Assembly: GCF_963662755.1 (NCBI RefSeq)
Contig: NZ_OY759725.1
Location: 248,001-312,000 of the forward strand
DNA length: 64,000 bases
Reading direction: 5' to 3'
Source: an uncultured Sulfurimonas sp.
Lineage (GTDB): Bacteria; Campylobacterota; Campylobacteria; Campylobacterales; Sulfurimonadaceae
Below are positions 1 through 8,518 of this stretch, in pieces. Under the pieces are notes generated by a model. It ran no database searches, was not told where the DNA came from, and worked only from the letters and a program-made list of their open reading frames with translations. Position 1 is the stretch's first letter. Each line of letters begins with the position of its first letter. The translations under genes were made by a program, and so were the position numbers.

Positions 1-395
1 ATATTTTGTACAACTTTCATACCTGCATCTTTAGCTTTTTGTGCCGCAGCATTATTTACAATACCTTGTTGCGCCCAAAAAATCTTCACATCACCTCTTT
101 GCTTACAAGCATCTGCTACTGCATCTAGAGCTTGTGGTTTTCTAAAAATATCTACCATATCAACTTTAAATGGTATCTCTACTAAAGATCTATAAACTTT
201 TTCACCTAAAATAGTCTCTTCTTTGGGATATACGGGAACAATCTTATAACCTTGCTCTTGAAGGTACGCTGCTACCCTATGACTTGCTTTTTGAGAGTCT
301 GGAGAGAGACCCAAAATTGCAATAGTTTTTACTTCATCAAATATTTCTTGTATCTCTTGTTTGTTTGAATTAACTGAGGGAAACTCACACTCCAA
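1..395 (-). CDS. CoA-binding domain protein (YccU-like), 3' end outside window
   Basis: A small cytosolic protein with a Rossmann-type CoA-binding fold. Reading back from 395 the product begins LECEFPSVNSNKQEIQEIF and continues with TIAILGLSPDS, a glycine-containing nucleotide/CoA-binding loop. Then come YKIVPVYPKEE and IFWAQQGIVNNAAA, all characteristic of the YccU/CoA_binding_2 family (usually about 140 residues). About 131 codons are visible and the C-terminus lies beyond base 1. I chose the TTG at 393-395 because AAGGA lies six to seven bases upstream and no in-frame ATG precedes the conserved part. Family members have no firmly established reaction; CoA binding is family knowledge. A TATAAT box lies about 40 bases upstream, so it is probably transcribed separately from the gene at 491-1255. 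Confidence 0.8.
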   Translation of the reverse strand, partial: MECEFPSVNSNKQEIQEIFDEVKTIAILGLSPDSQKASHRVAAYLQEQGYKIVPVYPKEETILGEKVYRSLVEIPFKVDMVDIFRKPQALDAVADACKQRGDVKIFWAQQGIVNNAAAQKAKDAGMKVVQN

Positions 396-431
396 ATTTT
401 GTCCTTTAAATTTATAATTATTAAAAGTAAA

Positions 432-437
432 ATTATA
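432..437 (-). promoter_or_regulatory. -10 box of the CoA-binding protein gene
   Basis: TATAAT on the minus strand in the 95-base gap before the TTG start at 395, in very AT-rich surroundings. No good -35 box is visible, as is usual for sigma-70 promoters in Campylobacterota. Confidence 0.45.
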
Positions 438-490
438 TCAAAATTTAACACTTATTCTAAGATTTAAGCAATTTTAACTTATTAAAAAAC

Positions 491-1255
491 TTATAGTATT
501 CCCTCTTGACCAATCCTGTAAAGTGCAAAGTCATACTTTAAAGGGTCACTTTCATCAAAACTCTTTAGCATCTGTGTTAACTCTATGGCGGCTTGTAAGT
601 CGTAGGTTTTTCTACTTAAGAGTCCTAATTTTTTTGAGACATTAAAAGTGTGAGTGTCAAGTGGCATAATCAAATCTTTTTTATCTACACTCTTCCAAAG
701 TCCCATATCTATATTGTCATCTCTTACCATCCACCTAAGAAACATCATCCATCTTTTCAATGCCCCTGCTCCCTTTGTTTTAATAGTAACTTTTGATGTA
801 AGAAAATTATAACCTTGAGAACTATGCGGATATAGAGATGTTAGCATCTCTATAAGAGAGTTTATACCATCTATAACATTTTTATCTTTTTTATACGCAG
901 ATGCGAACACCTCTTCTAAACTTGTTTTTTCATTTAAACGCTTTAGGGCAATGAAGAGAGCTATAACATCTTCACTCTTTTGAAATCTATAGTAGTGATT
1001 TTTAAGTGCTTCTTTTATCTCTTCATCACTTTTTGTTAAAAGTTCAAAATCAAGTGAGTCTAAAAATTTAACTATTTGCTTAACATTTCCATAAGCAAAA
1101 AGTGCACAAATAAGTGAGATGCTAGGGTCTTTGTAGCGATGCGCAACTAAAATTGGGTCTAGTTTATCTACTGATATTTCATCTACACTATTTCGTTTTT
1201 TAGCTTCTTCATCTAATCTTTGTTTAATGTAAATGATAGAGTTTTTTTCTTTCAC
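491..1255 (-). CDS. TIGR02757/DUF2400 family protein
   Basis: 254 residues, GTG start, with AGCAGG a few bases upstream. It is recognised as the TIGR02757 (DUF2400) family by the opening LDPILVAHRYKDPSISLICALFAYGNVKQI and by PLDTHTFNVSKKLGLLSRKT near residues 200-220, which resembles the C-terminal part of helix-hairpin-helix DNA glycosylases (the family's PLDTHV motif). The GRWMMFLRWMVR-type segment near residue 170 is also typical. Family function is not established; a role in DNA or RNA metabolism is only suggested by the fold resemblance. The start overlaps the end of rpoN by 32 bases, so it is the last gene of the S4-trpD-tsaE-lptB-rpoN series and is probably translated by coupling. (The quoted opening spans two adjacent motifs, residues about 32-60.). 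Confidence 0.78.
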   Translation of the reverse strand: MKEKNSIIYIKQRLDEEAKKRNSVDEISVDKLDPILVAHRYKDPSISLICALFAYGNVKQIVKFLDSLDFELLTKSDEEIKEALKNHYYRFQKSEDVIALFIALKRLNEKTSLEEVFASAYKKDKNVIDGINSLIEMLTSLYPHSSQGYNFLTSKVTIKTKGAGALKRWMMFLRWMVRDDNIDMGLWKSVDKKDLIMPLDTHTFNVSKKLGLLSRKTYDLQAAIELTQMLKSFDESDPLKYDFALYRIGQEGIL

Positions 1256-2492
1256 TTGAACCTGCTATATTTAGTTGTTTTCTATACTTTGCAATGGTTC
1301 TTCTAACCATTTTAACTTTAAACTTCTCTTGAATCATATCTAATAATTTCATATCACTAAGAGGTTTTTCACGGCTCTCTTGCTTAACAATTCCCACTAA
1401 AAACTCTTTTATAGCTGCATTTGAGACATCTTCATCTATGGCTGTAGTAAAAAACTCTTTCATAGCAAAAACACCTCTATCACAAGCTATGTATTTGTTA
1501 GCTATTGCTCGCGAAATAGTTGAGGGATTATGTCCAAACTCATCTGCTAGAGTTTTTAGAGTTAGTGGCATAACTTGTCCACCTGTAAAAAACTCATACT
1601 GATACTCAACTATCATAAGCCCAACTTTATAAAGTGTTGCACGTCTCATATCTAGAGCATCTACTAAACTTTTTGCCTCTTTTATCTTTTGTGCGATAAA
1701 CTCATGCTCTACTGCATAGTTTGTGTCTATATTTATGGTCGGATAGTACTCATCATTTAGTTTTATCTCTATAGAATTTTCATCATTGAAAAATATCATC
1801 AAATCAGGGACTACTTGAGCGGACTCTTCTTGATACTCAATAGAAGGAGGATTTTTAAATGTCCCAAGAACTCTCATAACTTCACTAAAATGTTCTCTTG
1901 AAGAAAAAGCATGAATATCTTGAATATTTTTTATAACTTCCAAACAAAGAGGATAAGCCACATCACTTATATCTGAATTATCTAGTTGAAACAAAAATGA
2001 CTCTCCAAGATCTTTAGCTGCGATGCCAACAGGATCTACATAAGCAAATCTAAGTCTAACTTTTTCAAACTCATCTATGAAGATATTATTTTCATTACAA
2101 AAAGATTTAGTGTCTCCTTCATAGTAACCATTTTCATCTAAGTTTTCTACTACAAAATTTGCTATTTTTTGAGATATAGGCGTTGGAAAGAGAGGCTTTC
2201 CTATCTGTTCATCCAAAACTTCATAAAGTGATCTCGTTTGAATAGTTAAAGCTTCAATCTGCTCAGTTCTTGAATTGCTAACTTGTCCGTTGATTATCTT
2301 TTTTGGAATTTTTTTAGCAAACTCTTCTTCATAACCTGACTCTATCTCAACAACAGGATTAGCTTCCACAAAAGGAGCCATAGCTTCACCCAAATCGCCA
2401 AGACTTGAGTGTAAAATAGGCAGCCAATTACGTAGAGTATTTGAGAGTTTGTGTTTTGTCTCTACGCTAGTGTTTTGTCTTAAGGCTGCCAT
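1224..2492 (-). CDS. rpoN: RNA polymerase sigma-54 factor RpoN
   Basis: 422 residues. Sigma-54 directs transcription that needs an AAA+ activator; in Campylobacterota it mainly serves middle flagellar genes. The RpoN box is seen as VRRTIAKYRKQLNI near residues 394-407, almost at the C-terminus, preceded by the helix-turn-helix segment TLADEFGHNPSTISRAIANKY. A core-binding region is seen from about residue 60. The N-terminal activator-interacting region is present but not glutamine-rich. ATG at 2490-2492. It lies 16 bases downstream of lptB, the common lptB-rpoN arrangement of Gram-negative bacteria. No cognate activator (NtrC/FlgR type) is encoded in the window, although fliN and a fliO-like gene occur at 22.7-23.9 kb. 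Confidence 0.95.
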   Translation of the reverse strand: MAALRQNTSVETKHKLSNTLRNWLPILHSSLGDLGEAMAPFVEANPVVEIESGYEEEFAKKIPKKIINGQVSNSRTEQIEALTIQTRSLYEVLDEQIGKPLFPTPISQKIANFVVENLDENGYYEGDTKSFCNENNIFIDEFEKVRLRFAYVDPVGIAAKDLGESFLFQLDNSDISDVAYPLCLEVIKNIQDIHAFSSREHFSEVMRVLGTFKNPPSIEYQEESAQVVPDLMIFFNDENSIEIKLNDEYYPTINIDTNYAVEHEFIAQKIKEAKSLVDALDMRRATLYKVGLMIVEYQYEFFTGGQVMPLTLKTLADEFGHNPSTISRAIANKYIACDRGVFAMKEFFTTAIDEDVSNAAIKEFLVGIVKQESREKPLSDMKLLDMIQEKFKVKMVRRTIAKYRKQLNIAGSSERKKLYHLH

Positions 2493-2508
2493 GATTTTAC
2501 TTTAAGCC

Positions 2509-3231
2509 CTAAAGCTTAAACTCCGCACCTAGATAGTGCTTGCGAACATCTGCATTTTGTCCTATTTCAGCGCTTGTTCCAGATGCAAGTAGCTCTCCTG
2601 CTTTTATAACATAAGCTCTATCGCAAACAGCCAAAGTCTCACGAACATTATGGTCAGTTATCAAAACACCTATATTGTAAGATACAAGCTGATGAATAAC
2701 CTTTTGAATATCCATAACAGCGATAGGATCAACCCCAGCAAAAGGCTCATCAAGAAGTAAAAATTTTGGTTTATTTACTAAAGCTCTTGCTATCTCAACA
2801 CGACGTCTCTCACCACCGCTAAGACTGATACCTTTACGGTAACGAATCGGCTCAATGTTGAACATATCAAGAAGTTCAAGGATTCTCTCTTCTTGTTTGT
2901 CTTTATCTTTGATGCCAACTTGAGCAGCTACCATCAAGTTATCTTCAACCGTTAAATCTTTAAATATAGATGCTTCTTGAGGAAGATAACCGATACCCTT
3001 TATGGCTCTTTGATGAAGTGGCATTTCTGAGATATTTTCTCCATCAAAAAAAACTTCGCCACCACTTGCTTCAACAAGACCACAAATCATATAAAAAGTA
3101 GTAGTTTTTCCAGCTCCATTTGGTCCAAGTAAACCAACAACTTCTCCACTACTAACTTCAAGGCTCATTCCCTTTACTATCTCTAAATCTTTTATCTTTT
3201 TCTTTAATTCTACTGCTCTAAGCGTGTGCAT
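2509..3231 (-). CDS. lptB: LPS export ABC transporter ATPase LptB
   Basis: 240 residues, cytosolic ATPase of the LptB2FG complex that extracts lipopolysaccharide from the inner membrane. Walker A GPNGAGKTT near residue 37, Q-loop GYLPQEASIF, ABC signature LSGGERRRVEIARAL near 138, Walker B FLLLDEPFAGVDP, and an H-loop ITDHNVRETL. The GYLPQEASIF and FAGVDPIAV segments are characteristic of LptB rather than of amino-acid importers. The ATG lies inside the end of tsaE (14-base overlap) with GAGGTAGATT before it, so translation is probably coupled. Followed by rpoN. LptF, LptG, LptC and LptA are not in this window. Confidence 0.93.
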   Translation of the reverse strand: MHTLRAVELKKKIKDLEIVKGMSLEVSSGEVVGLLGPNGAGKTTTFYMICGLVEASGGEVFFDGENISEMPLHQRAIKGIGYLPQEASIFKDLTVEDNLMVAAQVGIKDKDKQEERILELLDMFNIEPIRYRKGISLSGGERRRVEIARALVNKPKFLLLDEPFAGVDPIAVMDIQKVIHQLVSYNIGVLITDHNVRETLAVCDRAYVIKAGELLASGTSAEIGQNADVRKHYLGAEFKL

Positions 3232-3637
3232 AATCTACCTCATAATTTCTACTATTATCATCTAATTTTTCTATTTTTATACTCAATGTTTTTATTCCAG
3301 CTGAATCTAAAATTTCTAAGAGTTTATCATCACCCCACTCTATCAAATGAAGCCCATCTTTTTCTAACTCTTCTAGCATTCCCAAAGATATAAAATGCTC
3401 TATACCGTGATTGTAAATATCATAATGAAAAATCCCATCTCCATAACATTGTTGCAAAGAAAAAGTAGGCGATGTTACATCATCATCTACTCCTAGATGC
3501 TTGGCTAGTTTTTTTACAAAAGTTGTTTTTCCAGATGCTAAGTCACCGCGTAAAATAATGACTCCATTTTGAAATTTTTCACTAATTTCTTCTACTAAAG
3601 TGTTTATTTCATCTAATTTTAGTTGATAATTTTTCAT
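3218..3637 (-). CDS. tsaE: tRNA threonylcarbamoyladenosine biosynthesis ATPase TsaE
   Basis: 139 residues, the usual length. TsaE is the P-loop ATPase that regenerates the TsaB-TsaD complex during t6A37 synthesis on ANN-decoding tRNAs. Walker A-like GDLASGKTTFVKKLAKHLG near residues 31-49, then the family motif VTSPTFSLQQCY and the HYDIYN and LIEWGDD segments near 80-105. Overlaps trpD by four bases (ATGA) and lptB by 14, so it sits in the middle of a translationally coupled series. Confidence 0.92.
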   Translation of the reverse strand: MKNYQLKLDEINTLVEEISEKFQNGVIILRGDLASGKTTFVKKLAKHLGVDDDVTSPTFSLQQCYGDGIFHYDIYNHGIEHFISLGMLEELEKDGLHLIEWGDDKLLEILDSAGIKTLSIKIEKLDDNSRNYEVDYAHA

Positions 3638-4620
3638 AATTTGTTTGATATTTCTATGATTTTTTTGAGTTTTTCTTTGGCTTTTGAGCTTTTTAGCACT
3701 TCTCGTGCAATTTCAAGTCCATCTTGAATATCTCTAGCAACTCCATCAACCATAAGTGCCGATGCAGCATTTATAAGTACTATATCTCTTTGTGCATCTG
3801 TAGCTTTAGAGTCAAAAATATTGTATAAAATTCCAGCATTAAAAGTAGCATCTCCACCAACTATTGCTTTAAGAGGAACTTTTTTTATACCATAGTTTTG
3901 AGGGTCTATTTCAAACTCCTCTACTATTCCATTATGCAATCTTGAAGCATAACTTATATCAGAGATGCTAATCTCATCCATACCCTCTTTTGAGCTTACA
4001 ACCATAGTTGATTTTGCACCATTTATTTTTAATGCTTGAGCCATTTTAGGAACAAAAGATTTATGAAAAACTCCAAGCAGAGACTTCTCAACTCCAGCAG
4101 GATTTGTTAAAGGTCCAAGTATGTTAAATATAGTCTTATCAGGAATACTTTTTCTAACAGGCATAATAAACTTCATAGCAGGATGATGGTTTTGTGCAAA
4201 CATAAAAGTAAAGCCTGATTCTTCTAAAAGTCTTGCACTATTTTCAAGACTTAAATCAAGTCTTACTCCAAGTTTTTCAAACATATCTGCACTGCCTGAT
4301 TTTGAAGTAACCGAACGGCTTCCATGTTTTGCAACAAAGCTTCCAGATGCAGCTACTAAAATTGCTACAGTTGAAGAGATATTGAAACTTCCTATCTTGT
4401 CTCCGCCAGTTCCAACTACGTCTATGGCTTTATGACGAATCTCTTGAGATATTGGAAGAGGTATAGCACGATTTCGCATAACTTCAGATGCAGCAGCAAT
4501 AGCTTCAACACTTGTTTCATCATCAAGTTTCATACTTACTAAAAACTCTCGCATCTCTATATCATTCATATCATGGTTGAAGAGTGAAGTAAACTTCTGT
4601 TTTGCTTCATCATAAGTCAT
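3634..4620 (-). CDS. trpD: anthranilate phosphoribosyltransferase TrpD
   Basis: 328 residues. Transfers phosphoribose from PRPP to anthranilate, the second step of the tryptophan branch. Phosphate-binding GTGGDKIGSFNISS near residues 71-84 and KHGSRSVTSKSGSADMFEKLG near 108-128 carry the PRPP/magnesium and anthranilate-site residues of true TrpD. NILGPLTNPA follows at about 167. Length is close to the family norm (about 330-345). Overlaps the S4 gene and tsaE by four bases each. It stands apart from other trp genes here, in a cell-envelope and tRNA-modification neighbourhood, so its expression is unlikely to be controlled by a trp attenuator. No leader peptide is seen. Confidence 0.93.
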   Translation of the reverse strand: MTYDEAKQKFTSLFNHDMNDIEMREFLVSMKLDDETSVEAIAAASEVMRNRAIPLPISQEIRHKAIDVVGTGGDKIGSFNISSTVAILVAASGSFVAKHGSRSVTSKSGSADMFEKLGVRLDLSLENSARLLEESGFTFMFAQNHHPAMKFIMPVRKSIPDKTIFNILGPLTNPAGVEKSLLGVFHKSFVPKMAQALKINGAKSTMVVSSKEGMDEISISDISYASRLHNGIVEEFEIDPQNYGIKKVPLKAIVGGDATFNAGILYNIFDSKATDAQRDIVLINAASALMVDGVARDIQDGLEIAREVLKSSKAKEKLKKIIEISNKL

Positions 4621-4865
4621 GAAATTTCCTTTATATATTCATTTTGCAAAGATTTTGGTGTTGATTTTGTTGTAGGAATCTGAAGCACTTCGTATTTTTT
4701 CGTTTCATTTAAATAATTGATACTTATAATACTTCCAACTTCAACATTTTTACTAGATTTAACAACAACATCGTTTATTAAAACAACATTATTACTTATC
4801 ATATCCTGTGCTACGGAGCGTCTTTTTGTTATATTTACAGAGTTTAAAAATTTATCTATTCTCAT
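4617..4865 (-). CDS. S4-domain RNA-binding protein (RqcP/HslR-like)
   Basis: 82 residues. Almost the whole protein is an S4 fold: MRIDKFLNSVNITKRRSVAQ at the N-terminus, then an asparagine-valine segment VLINDVVVKSSKNVEVGSII. Single-domain S4 proteins of this size include HslR (heat-shock ribosome rescue) and RqcP. Which of these it matches cannot be decided from motifs, and a general role in binding rRNA or tRNA on the ribosome is inference. First gene of the trpD-tsaE-lptB-rpoN series. A TACAAT-like sequence lies about 25 bases upstream, but it is a weak promoter candidate. Confidence 0.82.
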   Translation of the reverse strand: MRIDKFLNSVNITKRRSVAQDMISNNVVLINDVVVKSSKNVEVGSIISINYLNETKKYEVLQIPTTKSTPKSLQNEYIKEIS

Positions 4866-4988
4866 TTTTGTACTTTATGGTAATTTAATAAATTATTGTA
4901 GAGTATTAAAACTGAGAGTAATGTAAGAGTTGGAACAATTTTTGCATGAATTGATGCCTATTTGTAAAAAAGAAGAGAATTATAGTTT

Positions 4989-5753
4989 TTAACTCTCTAT
5001 TTGTTGAACTATTTTATATCCAATACCATGAACATTTTGAATAAAATCGTTTGGAAGCTTTTGTCTTAGTCTATACATCAGCTTTCTAACATTTTGAGAA
5101 CTTACTTCTTTTTCATGATTATAAAGATATTCAACTAGCTCATCATTTGATACACTTAAGTTCAAGTTTGAGATTAATTTTTGTATGATTAAATTTTCAT
5201 TATTACTTAAATTTATGGGAGAATTTTGCAAATATAAAACTTTTTGCACTTTATTATAAAAAAGTTTATCTGAAAACTTCACAATAGTTGATAATTCACT
5301 TTGCTTATAAATATCCAAACAAACAAGATATAACTCATCTAAAAAAACATCTAAAGATATAGGTTTTTCTATAAAACGACTAATACCAAGATTTATAAAC
5401 TCAAATAAATAATCAACCTCTTTATGAGCAGACAAAATTATAATATTTTGTAAAGGATTTATTTTTTTGATATATTTTGACAACTCTAAACCATCAACAT
5501 TTGGCATCTCTATATCGCTTAGAACTATATCGTAAGTTTTTTTTTCTTCATAATTTTTTTCATATAAAGTTATTGCTTCTTTACCATCATACACTGCATC
5601 TATCTTTTCAAACAATGCTTCGAGTGTTTTTTTCAAATTATTATGTAATGGAAGATAATCTTCTACCATCAATATAGTCATATTTTTAGTATATTTTTTT
5701 AATTTTAAAATCTTATACTTATAGTCAATAATCTCTAGTTCTAAGTCATTCAT
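4989..5753 (-). CDS. response regulator with winged-helix output domain
   Basis: 254 residues. A receiver domain begins at MTILMVEDYLPL (residues 25-36); the phospho-acceptor is Asp80 in IVLSDIEMPNVDG and the conserved lysine lies in FIEKPIS. From about residue 170 a Trans_reg_C-type winged helix is visible, ending VRKLMYRLRQKLP and VHGIGYKI, as in OmpR/PhoB proteins. So it is a DNA-binding regulator. The annotated ATG is only seven bases from a TATAAT box, so the transcript may be leaderless or the true start may be Met25 (5681). It is the last gene of a five-gene signalling set and the only one with a DNA-binding output. Confidence 0.88.
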   Translation of the reverse strand: MNDLELEIIDYKYKILKLKKYTKNMTILMVEDYLPLHNNLKKTLEALFEKIDAVYDGKEAITLYEKNYEEKKTYDIVLSDIEMPNVDGLELSKYIKKINPLQNIIILSAHKEVDYLFEFINLGISRFIEKPISLDVFLDELYLVCLDIYKQSELSTIVKFSDKLFYNKVQKVLYLQNSPINLSNNENLIIQKLISNLNLSVSNDELVEYLYNHEKEVSSQNVRKLMYRLRQKLPNDFIQNVHGIGYKIVQQIES

Positions 5754-5759
5754 AAAATT

Positions 5760-5765
5760 ATTATA
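5760..5765 (-). promoter_or_regulatory. possible -10 box internal to the signalling cluster
   Basis: TATAAT on the minus strand in the 61-base gap between the two response-regulator genes, so close to the ATG at 5753 that transcription would begin at or inside the first codons. It may give separate expression of the DNA-binding regulator. Confidence 0.35.
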
Positions 5766-5814
5766 TCACAAAGGGTTATTTGAAAGTTGTCATATTTTTT
5801 CTTTTTTGTTGCAT

Positions 5815-7065
5815 CTAATCTTTTAGCATATATAGCATAGCCTCTGTATTGTCAATAATATCTTTTTTTGCTAATTCTTTATTAACAGGTTCAACTACAT
5901 AGTCCAAATGATAACCCATATTATTTCCATTGCTACATTTATAGTTAGTTCCAAAGTTTTTTAGTTTCTCTTCTATTTGATTTTTAGTAGTTGTATTTTC
6001 TTTTATATTTGCTATCAATATATATCTATTTGTGTTAAAGAGATACAAATCTACTTTTTTTTCTTTAACAAGATCGCTAAACTCTTTTTTAACCTTTATG
6101 GATATGTCATTGTTTATAGCATTCATCTGTTTTGCTCCACACTCTTTTATGTACATTTGTACATTTTTAAGACCAAAGCAAAAAATCTCATAGCGTTCTT
6201 TATTATTATAGATAAGATGCATTTTTTCAAGAAAATCTCTTCTTGTTTTAAACTTACTTATATAATTGATACTTGATTTTTCCAAATCATTTATAACAAA
6301 ATCTATATTTACAAAATTGATTAAATATTGATCTTCTTCATCTTCCATCTTGTGTACATCAATTTTGTATGTTTTATATATTTTTGAGTCCATATGCAAA
6401 AGTTCATAAACTTTGTTCAAATTACCAATTCTTTGCAATATTTCTTCATTATTTAACAATTGCATCTTTGCATCTTTGAACAAATAGCGTAGTTTAAAAT
6501 CTTCAATTTCGCCATCTGTTTCTTTTAAAAACCTCTTTTTAAAAAGATCATTTACATATTTAATCTTGTTTTTGTCTGTAATAACGATTGGATTGTTTAT
6601 ACCTGAAAATATATTACCTTTTATCTTTTGATTTTTTTGATTATTTTCTTTTCTATCTTTAAAAATTCTTATAGCAACCTTGCCCAAGAGTTCAAGAAAA
6701 ACCATCAAATCTATAGGTTTTAGTACAAACTTATTAACACCGATATCAATCAACTTACTCATATACTTCATCTCACTATGAGCAGATGTGACTATAATCA
6801 TTTGATTTTTATTTATCTTTTTTATGTGATGCGACATCTCTATACCATTCATTATTGGCATCAAGATATCTGTTATTACTATATCGTGCTGTATTTTTTT
6901 ATACTTGATTAATCCAGCTTTGCCATTTGTTTGAATATCTATATTTGTAAATATCTTATTTAATATTCTCTCTAACTGTTTAGAAATATTTTCATCATCT
7001 TCAACATACAAAACTTTTAAATTTGCACAAAGTTTACGAAGCTTTAAAATAGTATCCTTATCCAT
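5815..7065 (-). CDS. response regulator, REC-PAS-degenerate GGDEF
   Basis: 416 residues from the ATG at 7063-7065. I chose this start because a perfect AAGGAG lies six bases before it; the longer frame from 7104 would overlap the upstream gene by 47 bases. Receiver domain at 14-130 with VLYVEDDEN, Asp66 in IVITDILMPIMNG and lysine in FVLKPID. A PAS-like segment follows (NPIVITDKNKIKYVNDLF). The last 170 residues, starting KFKTRRDFLEKM, have the size and predicted pattern of a diguanylate cyclase domain but no GGDEF signature. That assignment is weak and the segment is best called an unidentified output domain. Eight-base overlap with the histidine kinase upstream. Confidence 0.8.
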   Translation of the reverse strand: MDKDTILKLRKLCANLKVLYVEDDENISKQLERILNKIFTNIDIQTNGKAGLIKYKKIQHDIVITDILMPIMNGIEMSHHIKKINKNQMIIVTSAHSEMKYMSKLIDIGVNKFVLKPIDLMVFLELLGKVAIRIFKDRKENNQKNQKIKGNIFSGINNPIVITDKNKIKYVNDLFKKRFLKETDGEIEDFKLRYLFKDAKMQLLNNEEILQRIGNLNKVYELLHMDSKIYKTYKIDVHKMEDEEDQYLINFVNIDFVINDLEKSSINYISKFKTRRDFLEKMHLIYNNKERYEIFCFGLKNVQMYIKECGAKQMNAINNDISIKVKKEFSDLVKEKKVDLYLFNTNRYILIANIKENTTTKNQIEEKLKNFGTNYKCSNGNNMGYHLDYVVEPVNKELAKKDIIDNTEAMLYMLKD

Positions 7066-8515
7066 TGATAACTCCTTGAATATTGAGTTTAAATTCGGCA
7101 CCATTATTTACATTTTGTGCAAATATATTACCATTTAATTTTTTCTCAACAAGTTCTTTTACTATATAAAGTCCTAATCCTGTTCCATTTTTAAGACTTT
7201 TTGTTGATATATAAGGTTCAAAAATCCTATCTTTAATCTTAGAATCTATACCACCGCCATTATCTAAAATTATGATTTCTAAAGTATTTTTATCAATTTT
7301 TGCAATAGTTATCGTTATATATCCATTTTCAATAGAACTATTTACAATACTCTCTTTTGCATTTATAATGATACTTACAAGTATATTTATAAGCTCATTT
7401 TGATATGTAGAAATCGTTTTATCTTGAAAATTATTGATAATATTTAAAGTAATATTGTTTTCTTGAAGAATTCCATCCACTACAAATATTGTATTTTTTA
7501 TAATTTCATCAATCGATACTCTTTGTTTTGAACTTTTTTTCAAAAAACTTTTAAAAGTATCAAGGGTATTTGAAAGACTTTTAACCTGCCCTTTTATCTC
7601 TTTTAGTGAAGAAGCTATAGACTCAGTAGTTGACTCTTCCATAGTAATATCAAACAAAGTATTATCCGCTATAAGACCTATAGATGCTAAAGGTTGTCTC
7701 CAATGATGAGAAACCATTGATAACATCTCAGTCATTGCTTTGTATTTAGAGTTAAAATGTAAATCTTTGGATTTTTTTTCTAAGAGAGTTATATCTAGTC
7801 TTGCTGAACCATAAGCTACTATTTTATTTTTATTGTATATTGGCGAAACAACAGTTTTTACAAGATAATAATCACCATTTTTTTTACGATTTTTTATCTC
7901 TCCATGCCAAGTTTTACCAGATTTTATTGTTGTCCATAAATCTTTAAACACTAAACTATCTACATCTGGATGCCTTACAATATTGTGCGCTTTTCCTATA
8001 AGTTCTTCTTTTGAAAATCCGCTAATTTCTATAAAAGGTTTTGATACATAAGTGATGATTCCTTTTGTATCTGTTTGTGAATAAATCAAATTTTCATCAA
8101 TAATTTTTTCTTTAGCTGCTAACTCATTTTTATTTATAATTATTTGAGCTAACTTATTTATTTTATTGAGTAGTTTATATGTATTTAAAGGTTTAATTAC
8201 AAAACTATAAATCTCATCATCATACAACTCTATACATGCGCAAATATCACTAGGATAAACAAAAGCTAAAATAGGAACATAAGAAGAAATCTCTTTTAAT
8301 GTTTTAATGGCATATATATCTTGTTTTATTTCAATATCCATAAGAATGATATCAATATTATTTTCTTTGTATATTTTCAGTGCTTCATTAGCATCTTTAG
8401 CTGTATAGATATGTTCAAAAACACTACCCAACATAGTTAGTGTTCTTTTTGATGAATCAAGATTTTTTTGAATCAATAAGATGCTAATTGTTTTTAAGTT
8501 TTTTATATTTATCAT
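7058..8515 (-). CDS. REC-PAS-histidine kinase with Aer-type PAS domain
   Basis: 485 residues, no membrane segment, so cytosolic. Residues 8-125 are a receiver-like domain with Asp60 in IDIILMDIEIK and a lysine in FVIKPL. Residues about 140-245 are a PAS domain with NIVRHPDVDSLVFKDLW and KNRKKNGDYYLVK, closely resembling the FAD-binding PAS of the Aer redox sensor. Then a HisKA domain with MVSHHWRQPLASIG (His270) and a HATPase with INAKES, LDNGGGID and NGTGLGLYIVKEL. A redox or oxygen input is inferred from the PAS type only. Three bases from the preceding kinase gene. An inverted order with the receiver at the N-terminus suggests it is itself a phosphorelay target. Confidence 0.88.
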   Translation of the reverse strand: MINIKNLKTISILLIQKNLDSSKRTLTMLGSVFEHIYTAKDANEALKIYKENNIDIILMDIEIKQDIYAIKTLKEISSYVPILAFVYPSDICACIELYDDEIYSFVIKPLNTYKLLNKINKLAQIIINKNELAAKEKIIDENLIYSQTDTKGIITYVSKPFIEISGFSKEELIGKAHNIVRHPDVDSLVFKDLWTTIKSGKTWHGEIKNRKKNGDYYLVKTVVSPIYNKNKIVAYGSARLDITLLEKKSKDLHFNSKYKAMTEMLSMVSHHWRQPLASIGLIADNTLFDITMEESTTESIASSLKEIKGQVKSLSNTLDTFKSFLKKSSKQRVSIDEIIKNTIFVVDGILQENNITLNIINNFQDKTISTYQNELINILVSIIINAKESIVNSSIENGYITITIAKIDKNTLEIIILDNGGGIDSKIKDRIFEPYISTKSLKNGTGLGLYIVKELVEKKLNGNIFAQNVNNGAEFKLNIQGVING

Positions 8516-8518
8516 CTA

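Noticed and set aside
4900..4988. GCAT-GAATTG-ATGC as a terminator after the signalling cluster
   Set aside because: The stem is only four base pairs and has no clear T-tract.
7066..7104. Longer start of the REC-PAS regulator at 7104
   Set aside because: It would overlap the kinase gene by 47 bases; the ATG at 7065 has a perfect AAGGAG.
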